64,000 nt of DNA from Streptosporangium pseudovulgare (GCF_014648055.1 NZ_BMQJ01000001.1:590741-654740), one strand, 5' to 3'. Positions 24,086 to 33,027 are shown, counted from the first letter of the stretch. Translations and numbers: made by a program. Notes: generated from the sequence alone by a model not told the origin.

Positions 24086-25396
24086 ATGAACGGATCCGAA
24101 CCCGCCGCCGGGGTCCGGCGGAGCCCGCGCGACTGGGCCGTGGACCTCCTGCTGTTCCTGCTGGCGGTGGTCTTCGGGCTCGTGATGTCGGAGATGCGGC
24201 TGGAGGTCTACCCCCGGCCGGAGAAGTGGCTGTTCCACCTCGACCAGGTCACCGGCGCGCTGGGCTGCGCCGCGCTGTGGCTGCGCCGCCGCCGGCCGGT
24301 CGAGTTGGCCGTCGTGCTGACGGTCCTGTCGTCGTTCTCCGAGACGGTCGGCGGCGCGATGCTGGCCGCGCTGTTCACGGTCGCCGTGCACCGGCCGCCG
24401 CGCACCACGTCGGCGGTCTTCTCACTGAGCCTGGTGGCGGCGCTGGGTTTCGCCGTGCTGCGCCCCGAGCCCGAGGACCCTCCTCTCCTGGTGTTCCTGC
24501 TGGGCCTCTCGTTCCAGGGGGCCGCGGTGGGGTGGGGCCTGTTCGTCCACCACCGGCGCAGGCTCGCGGCGTCGCTGCGCGACCGCGCCGCGCGGGCTGA
24601 GACCGAGGCGGTGCTCCGCGCCGAGCAGGCCCAGCACCGGACCCGCGAGGCGATCGCCCGGGAGATCCACGACGTCCTCGGCCACCGGCTGTCGCTGCTG
24701 AGCGTGCACGCCGGCGCGCTGGAGTACAACCCCGGCGCCCCGCCCGAGGACGTCGCCCGGGCGGCCAGGGTGATCCGGGAGAGCGCTCACCAGGCGCTGC
24801 AGGACCTGCGCGAGGTCATCGGCGTGCTCCGGGCACCGGTCGGCGAACTGCCGCAGCCCACCCTCGCCGACGTCCGGGAGCTGGTCGCCGAGTCGAGCCG
24901 GGCGGGCATGGAGGTGACCTTCGGCGAGGACCTCCCCGGGACCGCCCCCGACCCGGCGGGCCGCACCGCGTACCGGATCGTCCAGGAGGGGCTGACCAAC
25001 GCGCGCAAGCACGCCCCCGGCGCCCGGGTGACGGTCCGGCTCGCGGGGGCGCCGGGGGCGGGGCTGACCGTCGAGGTGCGCAACACCGCTCCGCCCGGAG
25101 CACCCGGCGCCGCGCCGGGCGCACCGGACGCCTCGGGGCCCGCGCACGGCGACCCTACGTCCACGACGCCCGTGTACGGCGGGCCCGGCTCGCCCGCGTC
25201 CGCCGAGCCCGCGGGGCCCACCGGGCCGGCGGTGTCCGCGTACGGCGGGCCCGGCTCGTCCGTGTCCGGCGCGGGGCCGGGGCAGGGTCTGGCCGGCCTG
25301 GCCGAACGCGTCGCCCTGGCGGGCGGCCGCCTGGAGCACGGGCCCGGCGACGCGGGCGGCTGGCGGCTGGCGGCCTGGCTACCATGGCCGCCATGA
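24086..25396 (+). CDS. Sensor histidine kinase, NarL/DesK type
   Basis: A 436-residue membrane kinase. Five to six hydrophobic segments occupy the first ~150 residues, then a coiled linker (RAARAETEAVLRAEQAQHR) and the HisKA_3 dimerisation helix with the phospho-accepting histidine in AIAREIHDVLGHRLSLLSVH. The ATPase N-box is QEGLTNARKHAPGARV. Between the N-box and the final G-box (GQGLAGLAERVALAGGRL) lies an unusual ~60-residue Pro/Gly/Ala/Ser-rich insertion with a 19-bp exact DNA repeat. The stop overlaps the response regulator gene. The signal sensed is unknown. Confidence 0.9.
   Translation: MNGSEPAAGVRRSPRDWAVDLLLFLLAVVFGLVMSEMRLEVYPRPEKWLFHLDQVTGALGCAALWLRRRRPVELAVVLTVLSSFSETVGGAMLAALFTVAVHRPPRTTSAVFSLSLVAALGFAVLRPEPEDPPLLVFLLGLSFQGAAVGWGLFVHHRRRLAASLRDRAARAETEAVLRAEQAQHRTREAIAREIHDVLGHRLSLLSVHAGALEYNPGAPPEDVARAARVIRESAHQALQDLREVIGVLRAPVGELPQPTLADVRELVAESSRAGMEVTFGEDLPGTAPDPAGRTAYRIVQEGLTNARKHAPGARVTVRLAGAPGAGLTVEVRNTAPPGAPGAAPGAPDASGPAHGDPTSTTPVYGGPGSPASAEPAGPTGPAVSAYGGPGSSVSGAGPGQGLAGLAERVALAGGRLEHGPGDAGGWRLAAWLPWPP
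25174..25258. repeat. Direct repeat inside the kinase ATP-lid insertion
   Basis: GTACGGCGGGCCCGGCTCG occurs at 25174-25192 and again at 25240-25258, 66 bases (22 codons) apart and in frame, encoding YGGPGS. Confidence 0.9.
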
Positions 25397-26076
25397 CCGG
25401 TTCCGCCCCCGCGCAGGTCGGCGTGCTCATCGCCGACGACGATCCCCTGGTCCGCGCCGGTCTGGTGATGATGCTGGGCGGCGCCCCCGACATCCGCGTG
25501 GTCGCCGAGGCGGGCGATGGGGCCGAGGCCCTCCGTCTCGTCGACCGGCACGCCCCCGACGTGGTCCTGATGGACATCAGGATGCCCTCGATGGACGGGC
25601 TGGCCGCCACCGAGAGGCTGCGCGCCCGGGGCGGCGCGCCGGAGGTCATCGTGCTGACCACCTTCGACGCCGACGAGCACGTCCTGCGCGCCCTGCGCGC
25701 CGGAGCGGCCGGGTTCCTGCTCAAGGACACCCCGCCCGGTGAGATCGTGACCGCGATACGCCAGGTGGCGCGGGGGTATCCGGTGCTGTCGCCCTCGGTG
25801 ACCCGCCGCCTCATCGACCGGGTGGCCGATCCCGCTCCCGACCTGCGGCGCGCCCGCGCCAGGGAGCGCCTGGCCGGGCTGAACGACCGTGAGCGGCAGG
25901 TCTCCGTCGCGGTCGGACAGGGCCGGTCCAACGCCGAGATCGGGGCGACGCTCTTCCTCAGCGTGCCCACGGTCAAGACGCACGTCTCCAGCGTCCTCGC
26001 CAAGCTCGGCCTCAACAACCGCGTCCAGATCGCGCTGCTGGTCCACGAGGCGGGGCTCCTCGACGACCACGGCTGA
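25393..26076 (+). CDS. Response regulator, NarL/FixJ family
   Basis: A 227-residue two-domain regulator partnered with the kinase in front of it. The receiver domain has the acidic pocket DDD, the phospho-acceptor in VVLMDIRMPSMDGL, the threonine in VIVLTTFDAD and the lysine in FLLKDTPP. The LuxR-type helix-turn-helix is LNDRERQVSVAVGQGRSNAE with VPTVKTHVSSVLAKLGLNNR. ATG 25393 overlaps the kinase stop (ATGA); an in-frame ATG at 25384 is possible. Confidence 0.92.
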   Translation: MTGSAPAQVGVLIADDDPLVRAGLVMMLGGAPDIRVVAEAGDGAEALRLVDRHAPDVVLMDIRMPSMDGLAATERLRARGGAPEVIVLTTFDADEHVLRALRAGAAGFLLKDTPPGEIVTAIRQVARGYPVLSPSVTRRLIDRVADPAPDLRRARARERLAGLNDRERQVSVAVGQGRSNAEIGATLFLSVPTVKTHVSSVLAKLGLNNRVQIALLVHEAGLLDDHG

Positions 26077-26210
26077 GGCGACCATGGCCGAGGCGGTCGC
26101 GGCGGGGCGGGCGCGGGCACGGGCGCGGCGGGCCGTACGGTCCCGGCCGGGCGGTCGTGCCCGGGACGGCCGCGGGCGGGCCGTACGGCCCGCTGTGTTA
26201 GAAAGCAGCG

Positions 26211-26684
26211 GTGGAGTTGGACCGGCTTGACCGTGACATCATCGGGGCGCTCGTCGAGGACGCCCGCGCCACCTACGCGGAGATCGGGCAGCGGGTGGGC
26301 CTGTCGGCGTCGGCCGTGAAGCGCCGCGTCGACCGGCTGCGCGACCGGGGGGCGATCACCGGGTTCACCGCGCGGGTGGAGCCCACGGCGCTCGGGTGGA
26401 CCACCGAGGCGTACGTGGAGCTGTTCTGCGCGGGCAAGACCTCGCCGCCGGAGATCGGGGTGGCCGTGGCCCGCCATCCGGAGGTGGTCTCCGCCTGCAC
26501 CATCACCGGCGAGGCCGACGCGCTGCTGCACATCAGGGCCACCGACGTCCGGCACGTGGAGCGGGTGATCGAGCGGATCGCGGCGGAGCCGTTCGTGGTG
26601 CGGACGAAGAGCTCCATCGTGCTCTCCCGGCTCATCGACACCCCGCTCATCGTCACGCACAACGAATCCCCGTTCCCCCCGTGA
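26211..26684 (+). CDS. Lrp/AsnC-family transcriptional regulator
   Basis: A 157-residue feast/famine regulator. The N-terminal helix-turn-helix is LDRDIIGALVEDARATYAEI with GLSASAVKRRVDRLRDRGAI, and the C-terminal RAM (ligand-binding) domain includes VSACTITGEADALLHIRATD. GTG 26211 opens the protein at the usual position. It precedes DDAH and ornithine aminotransferase genes in the same direction, so it probably controls arginine or ornithine use (inference from context). Confidence 0.9.
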   Translation: MELDRLDRDIIGALVEDARATYAEIGQRVGLSASAVKRRVDRLRDRGAITGFTARVEPTALGWTTEAYVELFCAGKTSPPEIGVAVARHPEVVSACTITGEADALLHIRATDVRHVERVIERIAAEPFVVRTKSSIVLSRLIDTPLIVTHNESPFPP

Positions 26685-26831
26685 AACACGCAAGGAATCG
26701 GCGCGAACGCGCATGGTCGTGCTCTTGGCCCGCGTGAACCCGCGTTCCTAGGCTGTAGCCGTTCTCACCGCGACGGTCTCAGCCGATGGCCGCCGCCGTT
26801 TCCCACCACGACGTCCTTTGCGGGGTTTCGC

Positions 26832-27626
26832 ATGTCCAAGCACTACCTCATGTGCCGGCCCGACCATTTCGCGGTGGAGTACGCGATCAACCCGTGGATG
26901 CACCCGGAGGCGGGCGCCGACCGGGACCTGGCGATCCGGCAGTGGGAGACCCTCCGGAAGGTCTACCTCGAGCTCGGGCACGAGGTCAGCCTGATCGAGC
27001 CGATCGAGGGCCTGCCCGACATGGTGTTCGCGGCCAACGGCGCGCTGGTCGTCCGCGGCCGGGTGTACGGTGCGCGGTTCACCTACCCGCAGCGCGCCGC
27101 CGAGGGGCCCGCCTACCTGAACTGGTTCGCCTCCAACGGCTACGAGCCGGTGTGCGAGCCGGCCTTCACCAACGAGGGCGAGGGCGACTTCCTCACGCTC
27201 GACGACGTGATCCTGGCCGGGACCGGTTTCCGCACCGACATCACCGCGCACAAGGAGGCCCAGGAGTTCCTCGGCCTGCCGGTGGTGACGCTGCAGCTCG
27301 TGGACCCGCGCTTCTACCACCTCGACACCGCGCTTTTCCCGCTAAACGGACATAACGTGGCATACTTCCCAGGGGCCTTCTCGGCGGGCAGCCAGGAGGT
27401 GCTCCGCACCATGTTCCCCGAGGCCGTCATCGCCACCGAGGACGACGCGACCGTCCTGGGGCTCAACGCGGTCAGCGACGGGACCAACGTAGTGATCAAC
27501 ACGGAGGCGGCCGACCTCCAACTGGAGCTCAAGCGCCGCGGTTTCGAGGTCGTGCCCGTCGACCTTTCGGAGCTGCGCAAGGCGGGCGGCGGACCCAAGT
27601 GCTGCACGCTGGAGATCCGGGGATGA
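26832..27626 (+). CDS. ddaH: Dimethylarginine dimethylaminohydrolase-like amidinotransferase
   Basis: A 264-residue member of the guanidine-modifying (pentein) superfamily. Active-site stretches are DMVFAANGALV, the acidic NEGEGDFLTLDD, the histidine in RFYHLDTALFPL and the nucleophilic cysteine near the end in GGGPKCCTLEIRG. It should hydrolyse methylated arginine to citrulline, or arginine-like substrates such as in arginine deiminase homologues; the exact substrate is uncertain. ATG 26832 is closely followed by rocD, giving an arginine/ornithine catabolic pair. Confidence 0.88.
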   Translation: MSKHYLMCRPDHFAVEYAINPWMHPEAGADRDLAIRQWETLRKVYLELGHEVSLIEPIEGLPDMVFAANGALVVRGRVYGARFTYPQRAAEGPAYLNWFASNGYEPVCEPAFTNEGEGDFLTLDDVILAGTGFRTDITAHKEAQEFLGLPVVTLQLVDPRFYHLDTALFPLNGHNVAYFPGAFSAGSQEVLRTMFPEAVIATEDDATVLGLNAVSDGTNVVINTEAADLQLELKRRGFEVVPVDLSELRKAGGGPKCCTLEIRG

Positions 27627-27683
27627 ACACAGGCAGGACGGCCTGACAGCAAGGAACCGCACCAGAGGAACGGCGAACATCGG

Positions 27684-28895
27684 ATGACCAGCACCAACGA
27701 GTTCATCGAACTCAGCGAGCGCCGCAGCGCGCACAACTACCACCCGCTCCCCATCGTGATCCAGGAGGCGCAGGGCGCCTGGGTGACCGACGTGGAGGGC
27801 AAGCGGTTCCTGGACTGCCTGTCCGGTTACTCCTCGCTGAACTTCGGCCACGGGAATCCGAAGATCATCGCGGCGGCCCAGGAGCAGCTGTCCAGGCTCA
27901 CCCTCACCAGCCGCGCGTTCTTCCACGACCAGTTCGCCGCCTTCGCGGCCGGGCTGGGCGACCTCACCGGCAAGGACATGGTCCTGCCGATGAACACCGG
28001 CGCCGAGGCCGTGGAGACCGCGATCAAGGTGGCCCGCAAGTGGGGTTACGAGGTCAAGGGCGTGACGCCGGACCGGGCCAACATCATCGTGATGGAGGAC
28101 AACTTCCACGGCCGCACCACCACGATCGTCGGCTTCTCCACCGACCCCGACGCGCGCGGCGGCTTCGGCCCCTACACCCCGGGCTTCAGGATCGTGAAGT
28201 ACGGCTCGGTCGAGGCGATCCGCGAGGCGATCGACGAGGACACCGTCGCCGTGCTGCTGGAGCCCATCCAGGGCGAGGCCGGCGTGCTGGTCCCGCCGGA
28301 CGGCTACCTCACCCAGGTGCGGGAGCTGTGCACCGAGCGGAACGTCCTGATGATCGCCGACGAGATCCAGTCCGGCCTCGGCCGCACCGGCGACACCTTC
28401 GCCTGCGACCACGAGGGCGTCATCCCGGACGTCTACGTGCTGGGCAAGGCCCTGGGCGGCGGCGTCGTCCCCGTCTCGGCGATCGCCGCCGACGAGGACG
28501 TCCTCGGCGTGATCAGGCCGGGCCAGCACGGGTCCACCTTCGGCGGCAACCCGCTGGCCTGCGCGGTGGCGTGCGCCGTCATCGAGATGCTCGGCACCGG
28601 CGAGTACCAGGCGCGGGCCAGGGAGCTCGGCGCGGTCATGCACGAGCGGCTGCGGGCGCTCATCGGCCACGGCGTGGTGGCCGTGCGCGGCCGCGGCCTG
28701 TGGGCGGGCGTGGACGTCGACCCGTCCGTGGCGGGAGGCCGCGAGGTCTCCGAGGCGCTGATGCGCCGCGGCGTCCTCGCCAAGGACACCCACGGCTCGA
28801 CCATCCGGCTCGCCCCGCCGATCGTCGTCTCCGAGGAGGACCTCGTCTGGGCCGTCGACCAGCTCGCCGACGCCATCGCCGAACTCACGAGGTGA
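27684..28895 (+). CDS. rocD: Ornithine aminotransferase
   Basis: A 403-residue class III PLP aminotransferase converting ornithine and 2-oxoglutarate to glutamate semialdehyde and glutamate. Typical ornithine-type stretches: YHPLPIVIQEAQGAWVTDVE, CLSGYSSLNFGHGNPKI, PMNTGAEAVETAIKVARKWG, FHGRTTTIVGFSTD, LLEPIQGEAGV, IADEIQSGLGRTG, and the PLP lysine in VYVLGKALGGGVVPVSA. Length and motifs are complete. ATG 27684 lies 57 bases after the DDAH stop; a hairpin at 28902-28938 ends the operon. Confidence 0.95.
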   Translation: MTSTNEFIELSERRSAHNYHPLPIVIQEAQGAWVTDVEGKRFLDCLSGYSSLNFGHGNPKIIAAAQEQLSRLTLTSRAFFHDQFAAFAAGLGDLTGKDMVLPMNTGAEAVETAIKVARKWGYEVKGVTPDRANIIVMEDNFHGRTTTIVGFSTDPDARGGFGPYTPGFRIVKYGSVEAIREAIDEDTVAVLLEPIQGEAGVLVPPDGYLTQVRELCTERNVLMIADEIQSGLGRTGDTFACDHEGVIPDVYVLGKALGGGVVPVSAIAADEDVLGVIRPGQHGSTFGGNPLACAVACAVIEMLGTGEYQARARELGAVMHERLRALIGHGVVAVRGRGLWAGVDVDPSVAGGREVSEALMRRGVLAKDTHGSTIRLAPPIVVSEEDLVWAVDQLADAIAELTR

Positions 28896-28901
28896 CCGCC
28901 C

Positions 28902-28938
28902 CCGGTACGGCCCCGCCCGGCGGCGCGGGCCGTACCGG
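28902..28938 (+). terminator. Terminator after rocD
   Basis: CCGGTACGGCCCCGC pairs with GCGGGCCGTACCGG with one bulged C, starting seven bases past the stop. Confidence 0.7.
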
Positions 28939-28941
28939 TCA

Positions 28942-29646
28942 TCACTCCCAGGCGCGCAGGAGATCCTCGGGGCCGTAGGCGGCCGCCAGGCCACCCGCCG
29001 TCGTCCCTGATCGGGAAACGGCGATCATCGGAAGGGGCGTCGCCCCCGCGACGGCCCCCTGCGCCTGTGCCGGCCGGGCCAGGTCGTGATCGTCGAAGGG
29101 TTGCTCCTGGAGCCACTTCACCGAACCGACGAAGAAGAGCCGTCTGGCGACGGGCCCGCGATCGGCTCCGACGATGTCTATTTCCACGTCGTTCGTGCGA
29201 GTCCAGAAAGAGCCCACCTCGACCACGCCGGGGAAGGTCTCGCCGGGCAGCAGGCGGGCCAGAGCCTCGCGTACCACGGGTTCCACCGCTCGCCCGCGCC
29301 GGTAGAACGGCCTGCCGTAACCGGTGAGCGCCTCCGTCATCGACAGGTCCGAACCGATCAGGATCAGCAGGACGGGCTTCCGCTCGAAGAACCTGTCCCA
29401 GGCCCGTTGCAACGTACCCTCGAAGCCGGGGTCTCGCTGCGCGAGACAGGGAACCTCGTCGATCACCACCACGGAGGCCCGGTCATCGGGCAGCACCTGG
29501 CTCAGTAGGTGAAATGCCCCGTCCCAGGTGTTCACCGGGGTTTCGGCGAGCAACGTCCGTTCCCGGACCCCGGAAAGCGCGGCGTCCTTGCGGAACTGCT
29601 CCGGTTCCCGCTTCACCCGCACCCCGCCGGCGGTGTGGTACAGCAC
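28942..29646 (-). pseudogene. Decayed DUF234-type AAA ATPase
   Basis: A remnant of a prokaryotic ATPase_2/DUF234 protein. What remains is the middle of the ATPase (AFHLLSQVLPDDRASVVVID, Walker B EVPCL, then LLILIGSDLSMTEAL and YGRPFYRRG) joined directly to the C-terminal nuclease-like DUF234 part (FWTRTNDVEIDIVGADRG). The intervening winged-helix region is missing. The P-loop is also lost: in-frame codons just upstream of the ATG read SGRRRGAAVGAPVLY where GRRRxGKSR is expected. The frame is open, but the product could not bind ATP normally. Confidence 0.7.
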
Positions 29647-29776
29647 CGGCGCGCCGACGGCCGCCCCCCTTCTCCGCCCGCTCAGGCTTCTTCACCGAGC
29701 CGGAAATTCTGCCTGTTCCAGCGGACACGTATGGGTTGAACCCCGAAAAGCGCAGAAGGGCTGACAAGGACGATGC

Positions 29777-30334
29777 GTGGCTGAAGCACATGAGACAGAC
29801 GACCGATCCCGGTTCGAGGCCGTGTACCGGAAGACGTACGAGCAACTCCTCGGATACGCCGTACGCCGGTGCTCCTCACCCGAGGACGCGGCCGATGTCG
29901 TGGCCGAGACCTATGTGGTCGCCTGGCGGCGGGTGGACGAGCTTCCGCACGGCGACGCCGGCAGGCTCTGGTTGTACGGCGTGGCCCGGCGGATCCTGGC
30001 CAACCACCGCCGCGGCGAGCGGCGCAGGGCCACCCGGCACGCCGAACTCGTCGCCGAGGCCGAGCACCTCTACGCCGCGTCCTCTCCCCGGAGTGCGCCG
30101 GACAAGGTGGGCGAGGCCATGGACATGCTCACGGACGACGACCGCGAACTGCTGGCCCTGGCCGTCTGGGAGGAACTCGACCCCGGAGAGATCGCCGAGG
30201 TACTGGGCTGTTCGCGCAACGCCGCCCGCATTCGCCTGCATCGGGCCCGCAAGCGCTTCACCAGGGCGCTGGAGGAGACCCGCCCATCGGCCCGTTTCGA
30301 GTCCCGGCCGCTCATCGAGAAGGAGTCGCAGTGA
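29777..30334 (+). CDS. ECF-type RNA polymerase sigma factor
   Basis: A 185-residue extracytoplasmic-function sigma factor. Region 2 is FEAVYRKTYEQLLGYAVRRC through AADVVAETYVVAWRRVDELP, with RLWLYGVARRILANHRRGER as region 2.4; region 4 is LALAVWEELDPGEIAEVLGC then SRNAARIRLHRARKRFTRAL. GTG 29777 has AAGGA six bases upstream. Its stop overlaps the next gene by four bases, the usual sigma/anti-sigma style coupling. Confidence 0.9.
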   Translation: MAEAHETDDRSRFEAVYRKTYEQLLGYAVRRCSSPEDAADVVAETYVVAWRRVDELPHGDAGRLWLYGVARRILANHRRGERRRATRHAELVAEAEHLYAASSPRSAPDKVGEAMDMLTDDDRELLALAVWEELDPGEIAEVLGCSRNAARIRLHRARKRFTRALEETRPSARFESRPLIEKESQ

Positions 30335-31191
30335 ACAACGACCAGCTCTTCAGGAGCCGGGCGAGGGTGCTCGACGAGGACCTGGCCGGCCGGGCGTCCA
30401 CCGCGGGGGCGGACGCGCTGCTGGCGGAGATCGTCGCACTGGAGCCGGTTCCGGCCCGGCGACGGCGGATGCCCTCTCCCCGCCGCGCCCTGCTCGGCCT
30501 GGCCGCGGCCGCCGTCCTGGCGGGAGCCCTGGTCGTCGGACCGTCCCTGCTCGGGGCGTCCGAACAGGTGTACGCCAGTCAGGCCGTGACGATCGACCGC
30601 GTCGGCGACGAGTTCGCCTTCTACTTCACCGAGGGGGATCCCGATCCCGTGGAGCTGGAGAAGGCCTTCCGCAAGGTCGGCCTGGACGAGCTCACGGTGA
30701 CGCTGATCCCCGTCTCGCCGCGGCAGCCGAGTCCCGTCTTCGGATTCGAGAAGTCCGACCCCCACGCGAAGGCGACGTTCACCGGAGGCGACTGTTCCGA
30801 GCGGGTCGCTGACTGCCTGACGGCCTTCAGCGTCACCGCGGACATCAAGGGGCCCGCGGAGGTCCGGCTGGGCCGCCCGGCGAAGCCCGGCGAGAAGTAC
30901 GCCTACCCCGCCGACGCCGGCTGGCCGGGCGAGGCGCTGTCCGGGGTGACGCTCCAGGGGCGTTCGGCGGCCGAGGCCGCACGCGTCGTCCGCGAGCGCC
31001 GCCTGAAGGTGGCGTACAACCTCGACTGGCCGCTGCGGAACGGCGACGAAGGCGTTCAGTTCGAGCAGGATGTCCCCGCCTCCCGGATCGACCCGGGCTG
31101 GTCGGTGGCGAAGGCGGAAAGCTACAACGACGGCGTGATCGTCCTGCACGTCGAGCCGGGTCCGGACGCGACCCCGCCGCCCGGATTCTGA
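30331..31191 (+). CDS. Membrane-anchored partner of the ECF sigma factor
   Basis: A 286-residue single-pass membrane protein, resembling the CU044_5270-type proteins encoded after actinobacterial ECF factors. A short cytoplasmic N-terminus (LFRSRARVLDEDLAGRAS) precedes the membrane segment ALLGLAAAAVLAGALVVGPS and an extracellular domain with cysteines in GGDCSERVADCLTAF. No zinc-binding HxxxCxxC anti-sigma motif is seen, so its role as an anti-sigma factor is inferred from position. GTG 30331 overlaps the sigma stop and has AAGGAG upstream. Confidence 0.82.
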   Translation: MNNDQLFRSRARVLDEDLAGRASTAGADALLAEIVALEPVPARRRRMPSPRRALLGLAAAAVLAGALVVGPSLLGASEQVYASQAVTIDRVGDEFAFYFTEGDPDPVELEKAFRKVGLDELTVTLIPVSPRQPSPVFGFEKSDPHAKATFTGGDCSERVADCLTAFSVTADIKGPAEVRLGRPAKPGEKYAYPADAGWPGEALSGVTLQGRSAAEAARVVRERRLKVAYNLDWPLRNGDEGVQFEQDVPASRIDPGWSVAKAESYNDGVIVLHVEPGPDATPPPGF

Positions 31192-31280
31192 GGCGGCCGC
31201 GTCACCCGCCCTCGGCGGCGCCCCGGCCGCGCGCCGTACCGCGGCGGCTCCGGGGCGGCGCCGTGTCAGGGCGGGCCGTG

Positions 31281-32834
31281 TCAGGGCAGCCGGACCGTGC
31301 TGACCTCGGAGATCTCGGTGGCCGCCGCGGTGTCCCAGCGGGCCGACGGCGGATCGGTGTCCAGCGTCAGGGTGGCCACCGCGTTGGAGAACCACGGCCC
31401 GTGGGCGATCCGCCACTTCATGGACGGCTTGGGGATCCTCGCCAGACGCGCCAGCCAGCCGCCGATCAGGGTGGCGACGCCGAACTGGGCGACGATGTTG
31501 GCCAGGCGGAGCGTACGGCTCAGCGGATTGCGGATCGGGGAGCAGACGAGCTGGTAGACCGGCAGCCCGTCGGCCTTGGCGACGTAGGAGTAGTGCACGT
31601 CGCCGGACAGGATGATCACCGGCTTGTCCGTCCGCGCCAGCAGCCGGGCCATGTCCTCGAAGGAGCGGCGGAAGGCCGCCCAGTGCTCCAGGTCGACGTA
31701 CTGGCGCAGCCTCTCCGACCAGCGCGCCACTCTGGGACCCCAGCCGCCCTGGGCCAGCTTCTCGTTCCAGTTCTGGATGTGGTGGATCCCGGCGGGCAGC
31801 AGGAACGGCACCGACGTGCCGATCAGGAAGCGCTTCACGCCCTCCCGCCGGAGCTGCTCGGTGAACCACTCCCACTCCACCGGGTCGATCATGCGCCGGT
31901 CCCCCGGGTCGAGCTGGCGGGCGCACCGGGAGTCGAGCATGATCAGGCGGGTGTCGCCGAGGTCGCGGGCGTAGCTCCACCGGTTGTCGGTCGGGACGGT
32001 GTCGGCGTGCTCGGCGAACGCGTCGAGGATCTCCGCCCCGTCGCCCTCGGCCTTGCACAACCTGGTCAGCACGTCGTCGGAGGCGCGCTCCTCGGGCGAC
32101 ATGTTGCCCAGGTGCTGGTAGACCCAGTAGGCGCCGAGCCCGGAGATCACCCGGCGCGGCCACCACGGCACCCGGGCCATCTGCTCGCGCCAGGTGGCGG
32201 AGGTGTTCCAGTCGTCGCGCAGGTCGTGGTCATCGAAGATCATCGCGGTGGGAACCGTGGACAGGAGCCAGCGGATCTCGGGGTCGGTCCACGCCTGGCG
32301 GTACAGCTCGGCGTACTCCTCGAAGTCGGCGATCTCCCCGGCCGGCTCGCCGTCCCGGCGGTTCTTGATGAACTCCAGCATCTCGCTGGACGGCTCGTCG
32401 GCGTAGACCTGGTCGCCGAGCAGCAGGAGCAGGTCGGGCCAGTCCTCCTCCGGCGCCCCCATCATCGTGCAGCCGTAGGCGCGCAGCACGTCCACGCCGT
32501 GGGAGATGGTGTGCAGCGTGTCGTGCGGGACGCTGGTGCGGCACGAGCCGAACATCACCCGGCGGGGACCGCCCGGCCCGAGGAGGCGGATGCGGCTGGG
32601 CGGCTGGTCGGGCAGCGGCCAGACGACGTGCCCGTCGAGGCGGACCTCGTAGGTCCCCTCATGGGCGACGTCGACGATCGCGTAGTGGTGGCCGTGCACG
32701 GTGAACGTCGCCGCCCGCGACCGCGTCCCGCCGACCTCGACGGTCACCTCGCAGGGTTCGCTGGTCTCCACCCACACCGACGCATCGGTCTCGTCCACGT
32801 AGCGCAGCATCGGACCGACGACAAGTTCCGGCAC
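31281..32834 (-). CDS. PhoD-like metallophosphatase
   Basis: A 517-residue alkaline phosphatase D-type protein. After an N-terminal beta domain come the metal-binding stretches MFGSCRTSVPHD, DLLLLLGDQVYADE, MIFDDHDLRDDWNT and IILSGDVHYSYVAK. Unlike secreted PhoD it has no signal peptide or Tat motif, so it probably acts in the cytoplasm on an unknown phosphoester. The start is GTG 32834 with GAGGGG seven bases upstream. Divergent from the dehydrogenase gene across a hairpin-rich region. Confidence 0.88.
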   Translation of the reverse strand: MPELVVGPMLRYVDETDASVWVETSEPCEVTVEVGGTRSRAATFTVHGHHYAIVDVAHEGTYEVRLDGHVVWPLPDQPPSRIRLLGPGGPRRVMFGSCRTSVPHDTLHTISHGVDVLRAYGCTMMGAPEEDWPDLLLLLGDQVYADEPSSEMLEFIKNRRDGEPAGEIADFEEYAELYRQAWTDPEIRWLLSTVPTAMIFDDHDLRDDWNTSATWREQMARVPWWPRRVISGLGAYWVYQHLGNMSPEERASDDVLTRLCKAEGDGAEILDAFAEHADTVPTDNRWSYARDLGDTRLIMLDSRCARQLDPGDRRMIDPVEWEWFTEQLRREGVKRFLIGTSVPFLLPAGIHHIQNWNEKLAQGGWGPRVARWSERLRQYVDLEHWAAFRRSFEDMARLLARTDKPVIILSGDVHYSYVAKADGLPVYQLVCSPIRNPLSRTLRLANIVAQFGVATLIGGWLARLARIPKPSMKWRIAHGPWFSNAVATLTLDTDPPSARWDTAAATEISEVSTVRLP

Positions 32835-32860
32835 CTCAGACCCCTCAAACAGTACAGAAC

Positions 32861-32886
32861 GGCAGGCTTCTACGGAGAAGCCTGCC
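32861..32886. repeat. 10-bp perfect stem-loop
   Basis: GGCAGGCTTC pairs with GAAGCCTGCC around TACGGA, in the untranslated leader side of the PhoD-like gene. Confidence 0.8.
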
Positions 32887-32894
32887 GGATCGGC

Positions 32895-32963
32895 GCGTTC
32901 CCCTCGCCCGGTTCGCCTGATCTGATCGGTGGCAACGGATCAGGCCCGCAAGCAGGGGAACGC
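32895..32963. repeat. Nested inverted repeats between divergent genes
   Basis: The outer arms GCGTTCCCCT (32895-32904) and AGGGGAACGC (32954-32963) enclose inner arms GCCTGATC and GATCAGGC. A further short inverted repeat, CGTTC-N4-GAACG, follows at 32972-32985. Confidence 0.75.
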
Positions 32964-32998
32964 ACAAAAAACGTTCATACGAACGCAACATGCCCTGC

Positions 32999-33027
32999 TT
33001 GGCGGGCAAAAAACCCGTTACTAATGT
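32999..33027 (+). promoter_or_regulatory. Promoter of the dehydrogenase gene
   Basis: -35 TTGGCG (32999-33004), 17-base spacer, -10 TAATGT (33022-33027). The leader of about 58 bases holds a 9-bp hairpin (GGGCGGGGC AACGGC GCCCCGCCC, 33047-33070) just before the GGAGG ribosome site, which may tune translation. Confidence 0.6.

Noticed and set aside
26130-26192. Short palindromes CGGGCCGTACGGCCCG and similar as regulatory sites for the Lrp gene
   Set aside because: CCGTACGG-containing palindromes occur in many intergenic regions of this window and look like generic terminator or GC-bias sequence.
32972-32985. CGTTC-N4-GAACG as a LexA (SOS) box
   Set aside because: The actinobacterial SOS box is GAAC-N4-GTTC; the half-sites here are in the opposite orientation.
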